Of a stretch of 64,000 nt of DNA, positions 1 to 22,328 are shown piece by piece. Under the pieces are notes generated by a model. The model worked only from the letters and a program-made list of their open reading frames with translations, did no database searches and was not told the DNA's origin. The DNA comes from Streptomyces sp. NBC_00654 (GTDB lineage Bacteria; Actinomycetota; Actinomycetes; Streptomycetales; Streptomycetaceae), in NCBI RefSeq assembly GCF_026341775.1, contig NZ_JAPEOB010000001.1:744001-808000 (forward strand), written 5' to 3'. The translations under genes were made by a program, and so were the position numbers. The stretch's first letter is position 1, and each line of letters opens with the position of its first letter.

Positions 1-14352
<14,352 letters not shown>

Positions 14353-14454
14353 CAGGTGCTCCTTCGAATGACCTGGCGCCAAATGCGACTCAGAACTCGG
14401 TGGTGGTGAGGGGCCCGCTCGGGGCTTGAGGGGCAGCCCCGGGGGGCCGGCTGA

Positions 14455-14676
14455 TCAGGCGGCCGCGCTACGGCTCTCCATACGGCGGCGAAGGCTCGCC
14501 GGGCGCATGTCGGTCCACACGTCGTTGATGCGGGCGAGGCACTCCTCGCGGGTGCCCTCGGTGCCCTCCGCGCTCCAGCCGGCGGGCAGTTCACGCCCGG
14601 CGCGCCAGATCGAGTACTGCTCCTCGGTGTTGAGGACGACGCGGTAGACGGTGGTGTCGGTCAGCTCGCTGGACAT
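14455..14676 (-). CDS. mbtH: MbtH family NRPS accessory protein
   Basis: A 73-residue protein with the family signature: NTEEQYSIW near the N-terminus, PAGW in the middle, then VWTDMRPASLRRRM, including the conserved tryptophans. MbtH proteins bind NRPS adenylation domains and are often needed for their folding and activity. The gene sits between the Dap-synthesis gene and NRPS-1 on the same strand, so it most likely serves the two synthetases here. The ATG at 14676 is chosen over upstream in-frame codons because AGGAG lies just ahead of it (14681-14685) and it matches the usual family length of about 70 residues. Confidence 0.95.
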   Translation of the reverse strand: MSSELTDTTVYRVVLNTEEQYSIWRAGRELPAGWSAEGTEGTREECLARINDVWTDMRPASLRRRMESRSAAA

Positions 14677-14743
14677 GGTTCTCCTCGGTGAGGTGGGTGG
14701 GGTGGGTGCTGGTGCGGACAACCGCGGGCCGTGCGGGCGGGGT

Positions 14744-15733
14744 TCAGGACAGGAAGTCCGTGATCTCCACACCCAGGCCGAGCGCGCGGGCGCTCTCGTA
14801 CACATCGACGGCCAGGGCGAGGTCGAGGACCCCGAGCCCGAACGGCGAATAGATGGTGACCTTCTTCGGTGACGGCGTGAAGGTCCGTGTCCCCGCGATG
14901 AGCTGGCCGATGGACGCGTCGATGAAGGCGCGGCCCCCGGTCATCCGCTCGGCGAGGTGCAGCGAGGTGCGCTCGCGGCACACATGGTCCGCGTCGTCCA
15001 CGATGTTGTGCGCCTGGACGAGCGTCTCGGGGTCGATGTCGCGCAGCGAGATGTGCAGGACCACCGTGCCGGGCGCCGCCGCCGTCAGATCGGTGTGGGG
15101 CTCGCCCGCCGAGGTGGCGAAGGAGATCAGCGAATGGGCGGCCAGTGCCTCGTCGATGCTGGCCGCGAGAGAAATGCGGGCGTCGGGGAGAATTTCCGCA
15201 CAGGCGCGGGCGAATTCCTCGGCGCGGGCCGTGGAACTGTCGTGGACCGTCACTTCCTCAAGGCTGCCGATGGCGGCCTTGAGATAGCGCAGGATCTCCC
15301 GGTTGATGACACCGCAGCCGATGAGTGAGACCCCACCGGGGCGCCGGTCCCGGGTCAGCATCTCGGCGGCGAGCGCGGCACTGGCCGCCGTGCGCGCGGC
15401 CGATATCAGAGAGCCTTCGAGAAGGGCCTCCGGGTGACCGGTGCGCAGGGAGTTGAGGAGCATCGCCGCACTGGCACGGGCGATGCCGGAATGGATGTTC
15501 CCGGGGAACGATGAAATCCACTTCATTCCGGCCGCGGGATTCTCACCGCCCCGGTACGAAGGGAGGCCGATGATCCGGTTGGCGGGCTGGTCCGGAAAGC
15601 GGAGGAAAATGGAGTGCGGGACTGCCGTGGCGCCCTGCTCATGCAGTTCATAGGTCGCCCGGACCGTCTCGATGTGTTCCCTCTCCTTTCCGCTGAGGAG
15701 CTTCTCCACATCGGATTGACGGATTACCAGCAT
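14744..15733 (-). CDS. sbnB: SbnB-like N-(2-amino-2-carboxyethyl)-L-glutamate dehydrogenase (Dap synthesis)
   Basis: About 329 residues of the ornithine cyclodeaminase/mu-crystallin family with an NAD-binding Rossmann turn GVSLIGCGVINREI. In Staphylococcus, SbnB oxidises the SbnA product to L-2,3-diaminopropionate plus 2-oxoglutarate. The directly adjacent sbnA-like gene and the NRPS genes downstream make that role more likely here than proline or alanine formation. The ATG at 15733 gives the MLVIRQSDV start typical of the family. An ATG at 15754 would overlap the upstream gene by 13 nt and add seven residues; the ribosome-binding signal (GAAGGG) is not decisive. Confidence 0.88.
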   Translation of the reverse strand: MLVIRQSDVEKLLSGKEREHIETVRATYELHEQGATAVPHSIFLRFPDQPANRIIGLPSYRGGENPAAGMKWISSFPGNIHSGIARASAAMLLNSLRTGHPEALLEGSLISAARTAASAALAAEMLTRDRRPGGVSLIGCGVINREILRYLKAAIGSLEEVTVHDSSTARAEEFARACAEILPDARISLAASIDEALAAHSLISFATSAGEPHTDLTAAAPGTVVLHISLRDIDPETLVQAHNIVDDADHVCRERTSLHLAERMTGGRAFIDASIGQLIAGTRTFTPSPKKVTIYSPFGLGVLDLALAVDVYESARALGLGVEITDFLS

Positions 15734-15741
15734 GGGGCAGA

Positions 15742-16725
15742 TCAACCCTTCCACAGATGCGAGACTTCACCGAAGTTCTCCCGCACCCAGTCGTCGGAAT
15801 AGATGGTCTTGAGATAGCGGTCCCCCCCGTCGGGGAAGATCAGCGCGGAAACGGAGCCGGGCGGGATGCGCGGCAGCATCCGGTCCATCGCGGCGAGCAC
15901 GGCCCCGGACGATCCGCCGGCCAGGATCGCCTCCCGCGCCACCAGTCGGCGGCAGTGGACGACGCAGTCGAGGTCCGAGACGTGCACCACCTCGTCGGCC
16001 GCTCCCGGGTCCATCAGCGCCGGACGTACGGAGGCGCCGTGCCCCGGGATCAGCCGCCTGGTCGGGGTCCGGCCGAAGATCGCGCTGCCGTCGGCGTCCA
16101 CCGCGACGACCGTGGTCGGCAGCCCGGCCCGGTGGATGTAGTCGGCGCAGCCGCGCAGGGTGCCGAAGGTGCTGACCGAGCAGAAGAGGTAGTCGAGCCG
16201 CCCGTCGAGGGCCTCGACTATCTCGTGCATCGTGCTCTGGTGGGCCTTCGGATTGAACAGGTTCGCATACTGATTGGGCGAGTACGCGTGCGGAACGGTG
16301 TCCAGCAGTTCGCGTACCCGGCGCAGTCTGACGGGCAGGAACTCCCCGGTAGCGGCGTCCCTTTCGTCGACCACCTCGACCTCGGCCCGGTAGGCCTTGA
16401 GGATGGCCAGATTCTGTTCGGTGGTCTTGGCGTCGACCACGCAGATGAAGCGCAGGCCGTAGTACCTGCATATCTGGGCGAGTCCGACCGCCAGATTTCC
16501 CGAACTCGACTCCACGACGACCGAACGCCCCGGCGTCAGTTCGCCGCTGCGCAGCGCCTCGGCGATCATATTGAGGCCGCTTCGGTCTTTTATACTGCCA
16601 CCTGGGTTGAAACGCTCGATCTTGGCGAAGACCTCTGACTGTCCCTCGGGAAACATCCGTTCCAGCTTCACGAGGGGTGTCTTGCCGATCGTACCCAGAA
16701 TCCCCGAATTCGATCTTTTCGGCAT
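15742..16725 (-). CDS. sbnA: SbnA-like 2,3-diaminopropionate synthase (PLP cysteine synthase family)
   Basis: About 327 residues of the cysteine synthase/cystathionine beta-synthase fold. The PLP lysine is K46 in GGSIKDRSG, followed by the substrate loop SSSGNLAVG and the phosphate-binding GSSGAV near the C-terminus. SbnA condenses O-phospho-L-serine with L-glutamate, and SbnB then releases Dap. This is the first gene of the minus-strand operon, and its stop lies 8 nt before the sbnB ATG. The ATG at 16725 is chosen because GAGAGGGA lies a few bases upstream; the frame stays open to 16776 but the extra 17 residues do not look like part of the family. A plain cysteine synthase is the alternative; the sbnB neighbour argues against it. 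Confidence 0.88.
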   Translation of the reverse strand: MPKRSNSGILGTIGKTPLVKLERMFPEGQSEVFAKIERFNPGGSIKDRSGLNMIAEALRSGELTPGRSVVVESSSGNLAVGLAQICRYYGLRFICVVDAKTTEQNLAILKAYRAEVEVVDERDAATGEFLPVRLRRVRELLDTVPHAYSPNQYANLFNPKAHQSTMHEIVEALDGRLDYLFCSVSTFGTLRGCADYIHRAGLPTTVVAVDADGSAIFGRTPTRRLIPGHGASVRPALMDPGAADEVVHVSDLDCVVHCRRLVAREAILAGGSSGAVLAAMDRMLPRIPPGSVSALIFPDGGDRYLKTIYSDDWVRENFGEVSHLWKG

Positions 16726-16913
16726 GGATTCCCTCTCACCTGTAGGCGTGCAAGGGAGACAGTAGCCGCCGCTCAAACGGGGTTACGGGTTCTGCACTGG
16801 CAGGGAAGTGCCACCGCAAGGTCCTGTCAGCCCGGGGCCGGGACAGCGCTCCGTCGAGTACCCAAGACTGGGCTCGTTCCGGAATTCACGCGTTCTCTGA
16901 CTCAGGTGGAGTT
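16726..16913. promoter_or_regulatory. Divergent promoter region of the NRPS/Dap operon and the lipid operon
   Basis: The 188 bp between the divergent sbnA and acyl-CoA dehydrogenase genes must hold both promoters. Visible elements are CTGTC at 16824-16828 facing GACAG at 16842-16846, a direct repeat ACGGGGTT/ACGGGTTC near 16776-16795, and one TCGAG heptad start near 16854. None forms a convincing -10/-35 pair by eye. The linked SARP is the likely regulator, but no clear array of 11-bp repeats is seen here. Confidence 0.45.
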
Positions 16914-18758
16914 GTGACGAAACCTCAGCTTGTACCGGACCGGCCGGCGCACTATGCGCCGTACGAACTGGCCGGCCGATTCGACCGGGACCTCGGCGAC
17001 CCGCACCGCCGGGATCTCCCCTTCTTCGCGGGCCGGCTCCGTGAACTCGACGCGGTGGAGGGCTTCCCCGAGGACGCGGTGCGCCGGCTCGACGAGCAGG
17101 GGCTGCCCGCGTACTACGTTCCGGCCGTGCACGGCGGGCGGCTGCGGAGCTACGAGGATCTGCTCCAGCTCGTCCGGGTGGTGGCCCGCCGCGACCTGAC
17201 CGTGGCGATCGCCCACACCAAGACCTATCTGGGCTCGGTCAGCACCTGGGTGGGAGGCACCGCCGGCCAGGCGCGGGCGCTCGGACAGCGGGTGTCCGAC
17301 GGCGCGGTGGTCTCCTGGGGTCTCACCGAGCGCGACCACGGCAGCGATCTGCTGTCCGGCGGTCTCAGCGCCACACCCACGGCGGACGGCTACCGGCTCG
17401 ACGGGGAGAAGTGGCTGATCAACAACGCCACCCGCTCCCAGCTGGTCTGTGTCCTCGCCCGTACCGCCGACGGGGGCGGCACCCGGGGCTACAGCCTGCT
17501 GCTGGCCGACAAGGCGGAGCTCGCCCCCGGTACGTACAGCACCCTGCCCGCCGCGAGGACCCACGGCATCCGGGGCGCGGACATCAGCGGTATCGCCTTC
17601 CACGGCGCCGAGGTCCCGGCCGGGGCACTGATCGGCGCCGAGGGGCAGGGCATCGAGATCGTCCTGCGCAGCCTCCAGATCACCCGCACCATCTGCGCCG
17701 CGCTGTCCCTCGGCGCGGCCGACCGGGCCCTGCGCATCGCGGCGGAGTTCGGCCTGGAGCACCAGCTGTACGGGAAGCGGCTCATCGACCTCCCGCAGGC
17801 GCACCGGAGTCTCACCGAGGCCTACGCCGATCTGCTCGCCATGGAAGCGGTCACCCTCGTCGCCGGGCGCGGGGTCCACGCGCTCACCGAGGAGATGAGC
17901 GTGACGTCGAGCGCGGTGAAGTACCTGGTGCCGAGCACCGTCGACGAACTCATCTCCTCCATGGGCCAGTTCCTGGGCGCCCGGTCCTTCCTGAGCGAGG
18001 AGTTCGCGCACGGCGCCTTCGCGAAGCTGGAGCGCGACCACCGCATCGTCGGCATCTTCGACGGCAACACCCTGGTCAACCTGAACGCCCTGATCAACCA
18101 GTTCGGCGCCCTCGCCCGGGGCTACCGCGCCGAGCGCACGGACACCGAGGGCCTGGCCACCGCGGCGACCCTGACCACCACGGTCCCCGACTTCGACCCG
18201 GCCCGGCTCGACCTGACCTCACGTACCGGCAACAGCATCGCCGCCTCGTTGCCCGCGGGCGTCGCCGAACTGCGGAAGCTGGCCGCCGGCGGCGAGGTCA
18301 CCCCGGCGCTCCTGGCGCTGGCCGAGGATCTTCTGAGGACCACCGACGAGACCCACCGGCAGATGGCGGCCCACCGCCCCACCCCGCGCGACGTACCGGC
18401 CGGGGCCTTCTCCCTGGCCCACCGCTACACCCTGTGCGCCGCCGCGGCCGCCTGCGTCCAGGTGTGGCTGCGCAACCGGGACACGGTGGCCCGGGACACC
18501 GCGGCCACCGGCGCGCTCTGGCGGGACGGCCTGTGGCTGGAGGCCTGTCTGAGCCGGCTGGCGAGCCGCCTGGCCCCGGGCGTGCTGCCCGGAGCGGGCG
18601 ACGGCGAGGCCGACCCCACGGCGGTGCTCGACCGGCTGATGGCGCCGCTCCTGGACCAGTACCGGACGGGGGAGATGTTCTCGCTGCTGCCCTTCCGGCC
18701 GGCCGCGCCCGCCGCCGCCCCCGCGCACCCGGCACAGCCCCTTCTGGAGACGTCATGA
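16914..18758 (+). CDS. Acyl-CoA dehydrogenase-like flavoprotein 1 (lipid desaturation)
   Basis: 614 residues, longer than a typical 380-residue acyl-CoA dehydrogenase because of an extended C-terminus. Middle-domain motifs WGLTERDHGSDLL and GEKWLINNATRS and the C-terminal helical region are recognisable. Where medium-chain enzymes have the catalytic Glu in YEGT, this protein has FDGN with Asp383. With the following paralogue, the carrier protein and the acyl-AMP ligase, it most likely introduces a double bond into a carrier-bound fatty acid, as proposed for ramoplanin/enduracidin-type lipids. It starts at GTG after GGTGGA. Its stop overlaps the next ATG as ATGA. Confidence 0.88.
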   Translation: MTKPQLVPDRPAHYAPYELAGRFDRDLGDPHRRDLPFFAGRLRELDAVEGFPEDAVRRLDEQGLPAYYVPAVHGGRLRSYEDLLQLVRVVARRDLTVAIAHTKTYLGSVSTWVGGTAGQARALGQRVSDGAVVSWGLTERDHGSDLLSGGLSATPTADGYRLDGEKWLINNATRSQLVCVLARTADGGGTRGYSLLLADKAELAPGTYSTLPAARTHGIRGADISGIAFHGAEVPAGALIGAEGQGIEIVLRSLQITRTICAALSLGAADRALRIAAEFGLEHQLYGKRLIDLPQAHRSLTEAYADLLAMEAVTLVAGRGVHALTEEMSVTSSAVKYLVPSTVDELISSMGQFLGARSFLSEEFAHGAFAKLERDHRIVGIFDGNTLVNLNALINQFGALARGYRAERTDTEGLATAATLTTTVPDFDPARLDLTSRTGNSIAASLPAGVAELRKLAAGGEVTPALLALAEDLLRTTDETHRQMAAHRPTPRDVPAGAFSLAHRYTLCAAAAACVQVWLRNRDTVARDTAATGALWRDGLWLEACLSRLASRLAPGVLPGAGDGEADPTAVLDRLMAPLLDQYRTGEMFSLLPFRPAAPAAAPAHPAQPLLETS

Positions 18759-20464
18759 ACCCGGTACCCGCCACCCCGTGCACCACGGCCGACCTCGAAG
18801 AGGTCCTCGGGGACGCCTACGACCCCGCCAACCCGCTGGGATTCCGGGCCGTACTCGAAGCGGACGAACGCGCCGAGATCCTTCCCGAGGGCGAAAAGGC
18901 CCTGGACGCCTTCGGGTTCAACGCCGAGTTCGTCCCCCGCCGCCTCGGCGGGCGCCTCGCCGGCATCGAGCGCCTGATGCTCATGATGCGTACGGTCTCC
19001 CGCCGCGACCCCACCCTGGCCCTCGGCTACGGCTTCACCAACTACATCTCCGGCTCCGCGATGTGGACCTCGGGCAACGAGGCCCAGCAGCGCCGGATGG
19101 CCGACATCCTGCTCGCCGGCGGCAAGACCGCTGCCGGGTACAACGAGCTGGCCCACGGCAACGACTTCACCCGCACCGACCTCGCCGCCACCACCCGCGG
19201 CGACCGCATCCTCATCAACGGCCGCAAGCAGATCGTCAACAACCTCGGCCGGGCCGACGCCGTCGTGCTGCTCGCCCGCACCGGCGAGGGCCCCGGCAAC
19301 CGCAGCCACTCCCACCTCTTCGTGGACCTCGCCCACGGCCCCGCCGACCGTGTCGACCGCGATGTCCGCCACCCCACCGTGGGACTGCGCGGATGCCTGA
19401 TCGGCGGCGCCGATTTCACCGACTACCCGGTGCCCGCCGACGCCCCCATCGGCCCGGTCGGCGGGGCGATGGAGACCGTGCTGCGCGCGTTCCAGACCAC
19501 CCGCGCCGTGCTGCCCGGCATGATGGTCGGCACCTCGGACACCCTGCTGCGCACCGTGACCCGTTTCGCGCTCGACCGCAGGCTGTACGGGCGCCGCGTC
19601 GCCGATCTGCCGCACGCCAGGGCCACCCTGACCGGCGCCTTCCTCGACCTGCTGGCCGGTGACTGCCTGTCCACCGTGTCCTGCCGCGCCCTGCACGTCC
19701 TGCCCGGCCAGACCAGCGTCCTGACGGCGGCCAACAAGTACCTCGTGCCCAAGGTCCTGCACCGGTCCTCGCACGCGCTCGGCACGGTCCTCGGCGCCAA
19801 CTCCTATCTGCGCGACGGTGCGTACGGCGTCTTCCAGAAGTTCGCCCGCGACCTGCCCGCCATCACCTTCGCGCACGCCAACGCCTCGGTCTGCCAGGCC
19901 ACGATGCTGCCCCAGCTGCCCCGCCTGGCGGCGGCCAGCTGGCTGCGCGCCCCGCGCCCGCCCAAGGAACTGTTCGAGCTCGACGCCCCCCTCGGCGACA
20001 TCGACTACGGGGCCCTGGAGCTGACCTCCCGGGGAGCCGACCATCTGACCGCGATGCTCACCCACCCGGGCACCCGGGCGCTGCTCCCCGAGGCGGCGGT
20101 CCTCCTGGTGGACCTGCTGGCGGCGGACCTCGCCGATCTGCGCGAGCGCTGCCTCGCCCTGCCGCCGAGCGAACACTCGGTGGTCGCCGGCCGGGCCGGA
20201 TTCGCCCTGGCCGACCGCTACTCCCAGCTCGCCATGGCCGCTTCCTGCCTCGGCGTCTGGCAGCACAACCAGCACGGCGACGACGCGTTCCTGCGCGGGA
20301 CCGACTGGCTGACCGGTGCCCTGCACCGGATCGCGGCCCGGCTCGGCCACGACGTGGGCGCCCTGTCCGACTCGACGGAGCGACGGCTCTTCGAGGAACT
20401 GATCTCCAGGGAGGAAAGCCATGAGGGCTTCGACCTCGGCCGTCCGCGGCTGGCGCGCGCCTGA
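18755..20464 (+). CDS. Acyl-CoA dehydrogenase-like flavoprotein 2 (lipid desaturation)
   Basis: 569 residues, a distant paralogue of the preceding gene, with GYNELAHGNDFTRTD and NGRKQIVNNLGRAD in the flavin/substrate domain. At the position of the catalytic Glu it has Ala373 (FAHANAS), so it must use another base or have lost dehydrogenase activity. It overlaps the upstream gene by 4 nt. Paired dehydrogenases of this kind occur with acyl-AMP ligases in clusters for lipopeptides with 2,4-dienoyl chains; a second desaturation or a partner role in a heteromeric complex are both possible. Confidence 0.85.
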   Translation: MNPVPATPCTTADLEEVLGDAYDPANPLGFRAVLEADERAEILPEGEKALDAFGFNAEFVPRRLGGRLAGIERLMLMMRTVSRRDPTLALGYGFTNYISGSAMWTSGNEAQQRRMADILLAGGKTAAGYNELAHGNDFTRTDLAATTRGDRILINGRKQIVNNLGRADAVVLLARTGEGPGNRSHSHLFVDLAHGPADRVDRDVRHPTVGLRGCLIGGADFTDYPVPADAPIGPVGGAMETVLRAFQTTRAVLPGMMVGTSDTLLRTVTRFALDRRLYGRRVADLPHARATLTGAFLDLLAGDCLSTVSCRALHVLPGQTSVLTAANKYLVPKVLHRSSHALGTVLGANSYLRDGAYGVFQKFARDLPAITFAHANASVCQATMLPQLPRLAAASWLRAPRPPKELFELDAPLGDIDYGALELTSRGADHLTAMLTHPGTRALLPEAAVLLVDLLAADLADLRERCLALPPSEHSVVAGRAGFALADRYSQLAMAASCLGVWQHNQHGDDAFLRGTDWLTGALHRIAARLGHDVGALSDSTERRLFEELISREESHEGFDLGRPRLARA

Positions 20465-20472
20465 CGTCCAGG

Positions 20473-20496
20473 CGTACCCGAACCCGTATCCGTACC
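20473..20496. repeat. Hexanucleotide tandem repeat, 4 units
   Basis: Four 6-bp units read CGTACC, CGAACC, CGTATC, CGTACC in the 91-bp gap between dehydrogenase 2 and the carrier protein gene. It is downstream of a stop codon and not coding. No function is apparent. Confidence 0.7.
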
Positions 20497-20555
20497 CGGA
20501 CCAAAAGCCTCTGCCGACCAACTTCCACACCCTGCACATCTCAAGGAGCCTTCTC

Positions 20556-20858
20556 ATGACCGACCTCACCACCGACGTCACCACCGGCGTCAGCGACGAC
20601 GTCAGCGACGCGGCGACCGTGGAGACCGTCCGCGCCTGGCTCACCGAGCGGGTCGCGTACTTCCTCGACATCACCCCGCAGGACATCGCCTCCGACGACC
20701 TGCTCGTCGAGATCGGCCTCGACTCCGTCTACGCGCTCACGCTGTGCGGCGACGTCGAGGACGAGTACGGCATCCTCGTCGAGGCCACCCTGGCCTGGGA
20801 CCACCCCACCATCGACGCGCTCACGGCCCACATCCACTCCCAGCTCGGCGCCCGCTGA
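20556..20858 (+). CDS. Stand-alone acyl carrier protein
   Basis: 100 residues of the phosphopantetheine-binding family. Ser57 in EIGLDSVYAL is the attachment site, followed by the acidic helix DVEDEYGI. It probably receives a fatty acid from the acyl-AMP ligase encoded two genes downstream, holds it during desaturation, and donates it to the first NRPS residue. The ATG at 20556 is preceded by AAGGAG (20543-20548). The stop TGA shares its A with the next ATG, so translation is coupled to the condensation protein. Confidence 0.93.
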   Translation: MTDLTTDVTTGVSDDVSDAATVETVRAWLTERVAYFLDITPQDIASDDLLVEIGLDSVYALTLCGDVEDEYGILVEATLAWDHPTIDALTAHIHSQLGAR

Positions 20859-22264
20859 TGGCGGAGACCGGACGCGGGGCACGAGCCCTGTCGGTCGGGC
20901 AGGAAGCGCTCTGGTTCCTGTACTGGATGGCCCCCGAGAGCCCCGCGTACAACGTGCAGGCCGCCCTGCGGATCCGGGGTGCGCTCGACGAGGACCGGGT
21001 CCGCCGGGCGCTGCGCTCCGTGGTGGAACGGCACGATGTGCTGCGGTCCACCTTCGCGGACACCCCGGCGGGCCCCCGGCGGCTCGTCGGGGCGGCGGAG
21101 TCGGTCACCCTCCGGGTGCGGGACGCACCGGCCGCCCCGGACGACACCGTGATCGTCAAGGCGGTCCGGGAGTTCGGGGACACCCCGTTCGACCTGACGG
21201 GCGAGGGCACCTGCCGGGCCCTGCTGCTGCGCCTGGCGCCGGACGACGCGGTGCTGGTGGTCTCCACCCACCACATCGTCACCGACGCCACCTCCCAGTG
21301 GCTGCTGCTCCAGGAGCTGCTGGACGCCTACGCGGCGGACGGCGCCGAGCCGCCGGCCCCGCTGAAGCGCGGGTACGACGACTACGTCACCCAGGAACAG
21401 GAGCTGCTGGCCGGGCCGCGCCGCGAGAGACTCCAGGAGTTCTGGCGGGAGTTCACCGCGTGCGCGGCCGCCGCCGAGCTGCTGCCCGACCGGCCGCGCG
21501 GCGAGGACCGGCCCGGTGTGTTCAACGGGGCCACCTGCGAACTGCGTATCCCCGACGCCCTGGTGCCCCGGCTGCGCGAGAGCGCCAGACGGTCCGGCGT
21601 CACCGGATTCGCCCTGCTGCTCAGCGTCTTCCAGACCCTCGTCCACCGCTACACGGGCCGGAGCGACTTCCTCATCGGCTGCCCGACCACCACCCGCAGC
21701 GGCCCCGGCATGCGCCAGGTCGTCGGGTACCTGGTCAACACCCTGGTGCTGCCGGCCCGGTTCACGGCCACCACGACCTTCGAGGAGGCGGCCCGCCAGG
21801 CGCAGCGCCAGGTCATGTCGGCGATGAAGCACATCGGCTACCCGTACGCCCTGCTCGCCGGGGAGGACCGGTACGGCAGCCGGAACCCGCCGGTGCGCAT
21901 GGCCTTCACGATGGTGGCGCCGAGCCGGCTGGAGCCGCTGCTCCAGCAGGTCACCGAGGCGGCGGCGCGGGGCACCCGCACGGAGTACGCCGGGCTGAGC
22001 GTCGGCCTGGTCGATGTGCCGCAGCTGGAGGGCCAGTTCGACATCTCGGTGGAGATGCGGCAGAGCGCCTCCTCCCTCACCGCGGTGTTCCGGTACGCGA
22101 CGGACCTGTTCGACGAGGGCACCGTCAGAAAGCTCCTGGACCACTACGTCCATCTGCTCACCGCCGCCGTCGACGACCTCGCCCGGCCCGTGTCGGAGCC
22201 CGTCCTGGTCGACACCGGCGAACTGGACGCGCTGCTGGCGCTGGGGGCGGCCGATGACTGGTGA
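20858..22264 (+). CDS. Stand-alone NRPS condensation domain protein (candidate acyl-transferring starter C)
   Basis: 468 residues made of one condensation domain only, beginning LSVGQEALWFLYWM. The active-site motif is HHIVTDA (residues 138-144), retaining the catalytic second His and Asp but ending in Ala instead of Gly. Later motifs FLIGCPTTTR and VGYLVNTLV match the second half of a C domain. It is encoded immediately after the acyl carrier gene, and NRPS-1 lacks an N-terminal C domain. The inferred role is transfer of the carrier-bound acyl chain to the amino group of the first aminoacyl-T of NRPS-1. An ester-forming or late tailoring role is the alternative. Confidence 0.9.
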   Translation: MAETGRGARALSVGQEALWFLYWMAPESPAYNVQAALRIRGALDEDRVRRALRSVVERHDVLRSTFADTPAGPRRLVGAAESVTLRVRDAPAAPDDTVIVKAVREFGDTPFDLTGEGTCRALLLRLAPDDAVLVVSTHHIVTDATSQWLLLQELLDAYAADGAEPPAPLKRGYDDYVTQEQELLAGPRRERLQEFWREFTACAAAAELLPDRPRGEDRPGVFNGATCELRIPDALVPRLRESARRSGVTGFALLLSVFQTLVHRYTGRSDFLIGCPTTTRSGPGMRQVVGYLVNTLVLPARFTATTTFEEAARQAQRQVMSAMKHIGYPYALLAGEDRYGSRNPPVRMAFTMVAPSRLEPLLQQVTEAAARGTRTEYAGLSVGLVDVPQLEGQFDISVEMRQSASSLTAVFRYATDLFDEGTVRKLLDHYVHLLTAAVDDLARPVSEPVLVDTGELDALLALGAADDW

Positions 22265-22328
22265 CCGCGTCCCCGTTGCCCGTCGCCCGTACCGCCCTTC
22301 CCAGCCCACTCCGTATCCAGGGGGTTCC

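Noticed and set aside
14744..16725. Siderophore cluster interpretation of the sbnA/sbnB pair
   Set aside because: No NIS synthetase, iron transport gene or catechol/hydroxamate chemistry is present; the neighbours are NRPS and lipid-loading genes.
18425..20686. Long minus-strand frame opposite the second dehydrogenase gene
   Set aside because: A shadow of strong codon bias; the plus-strand protein has clear family motifs and coupled starts.
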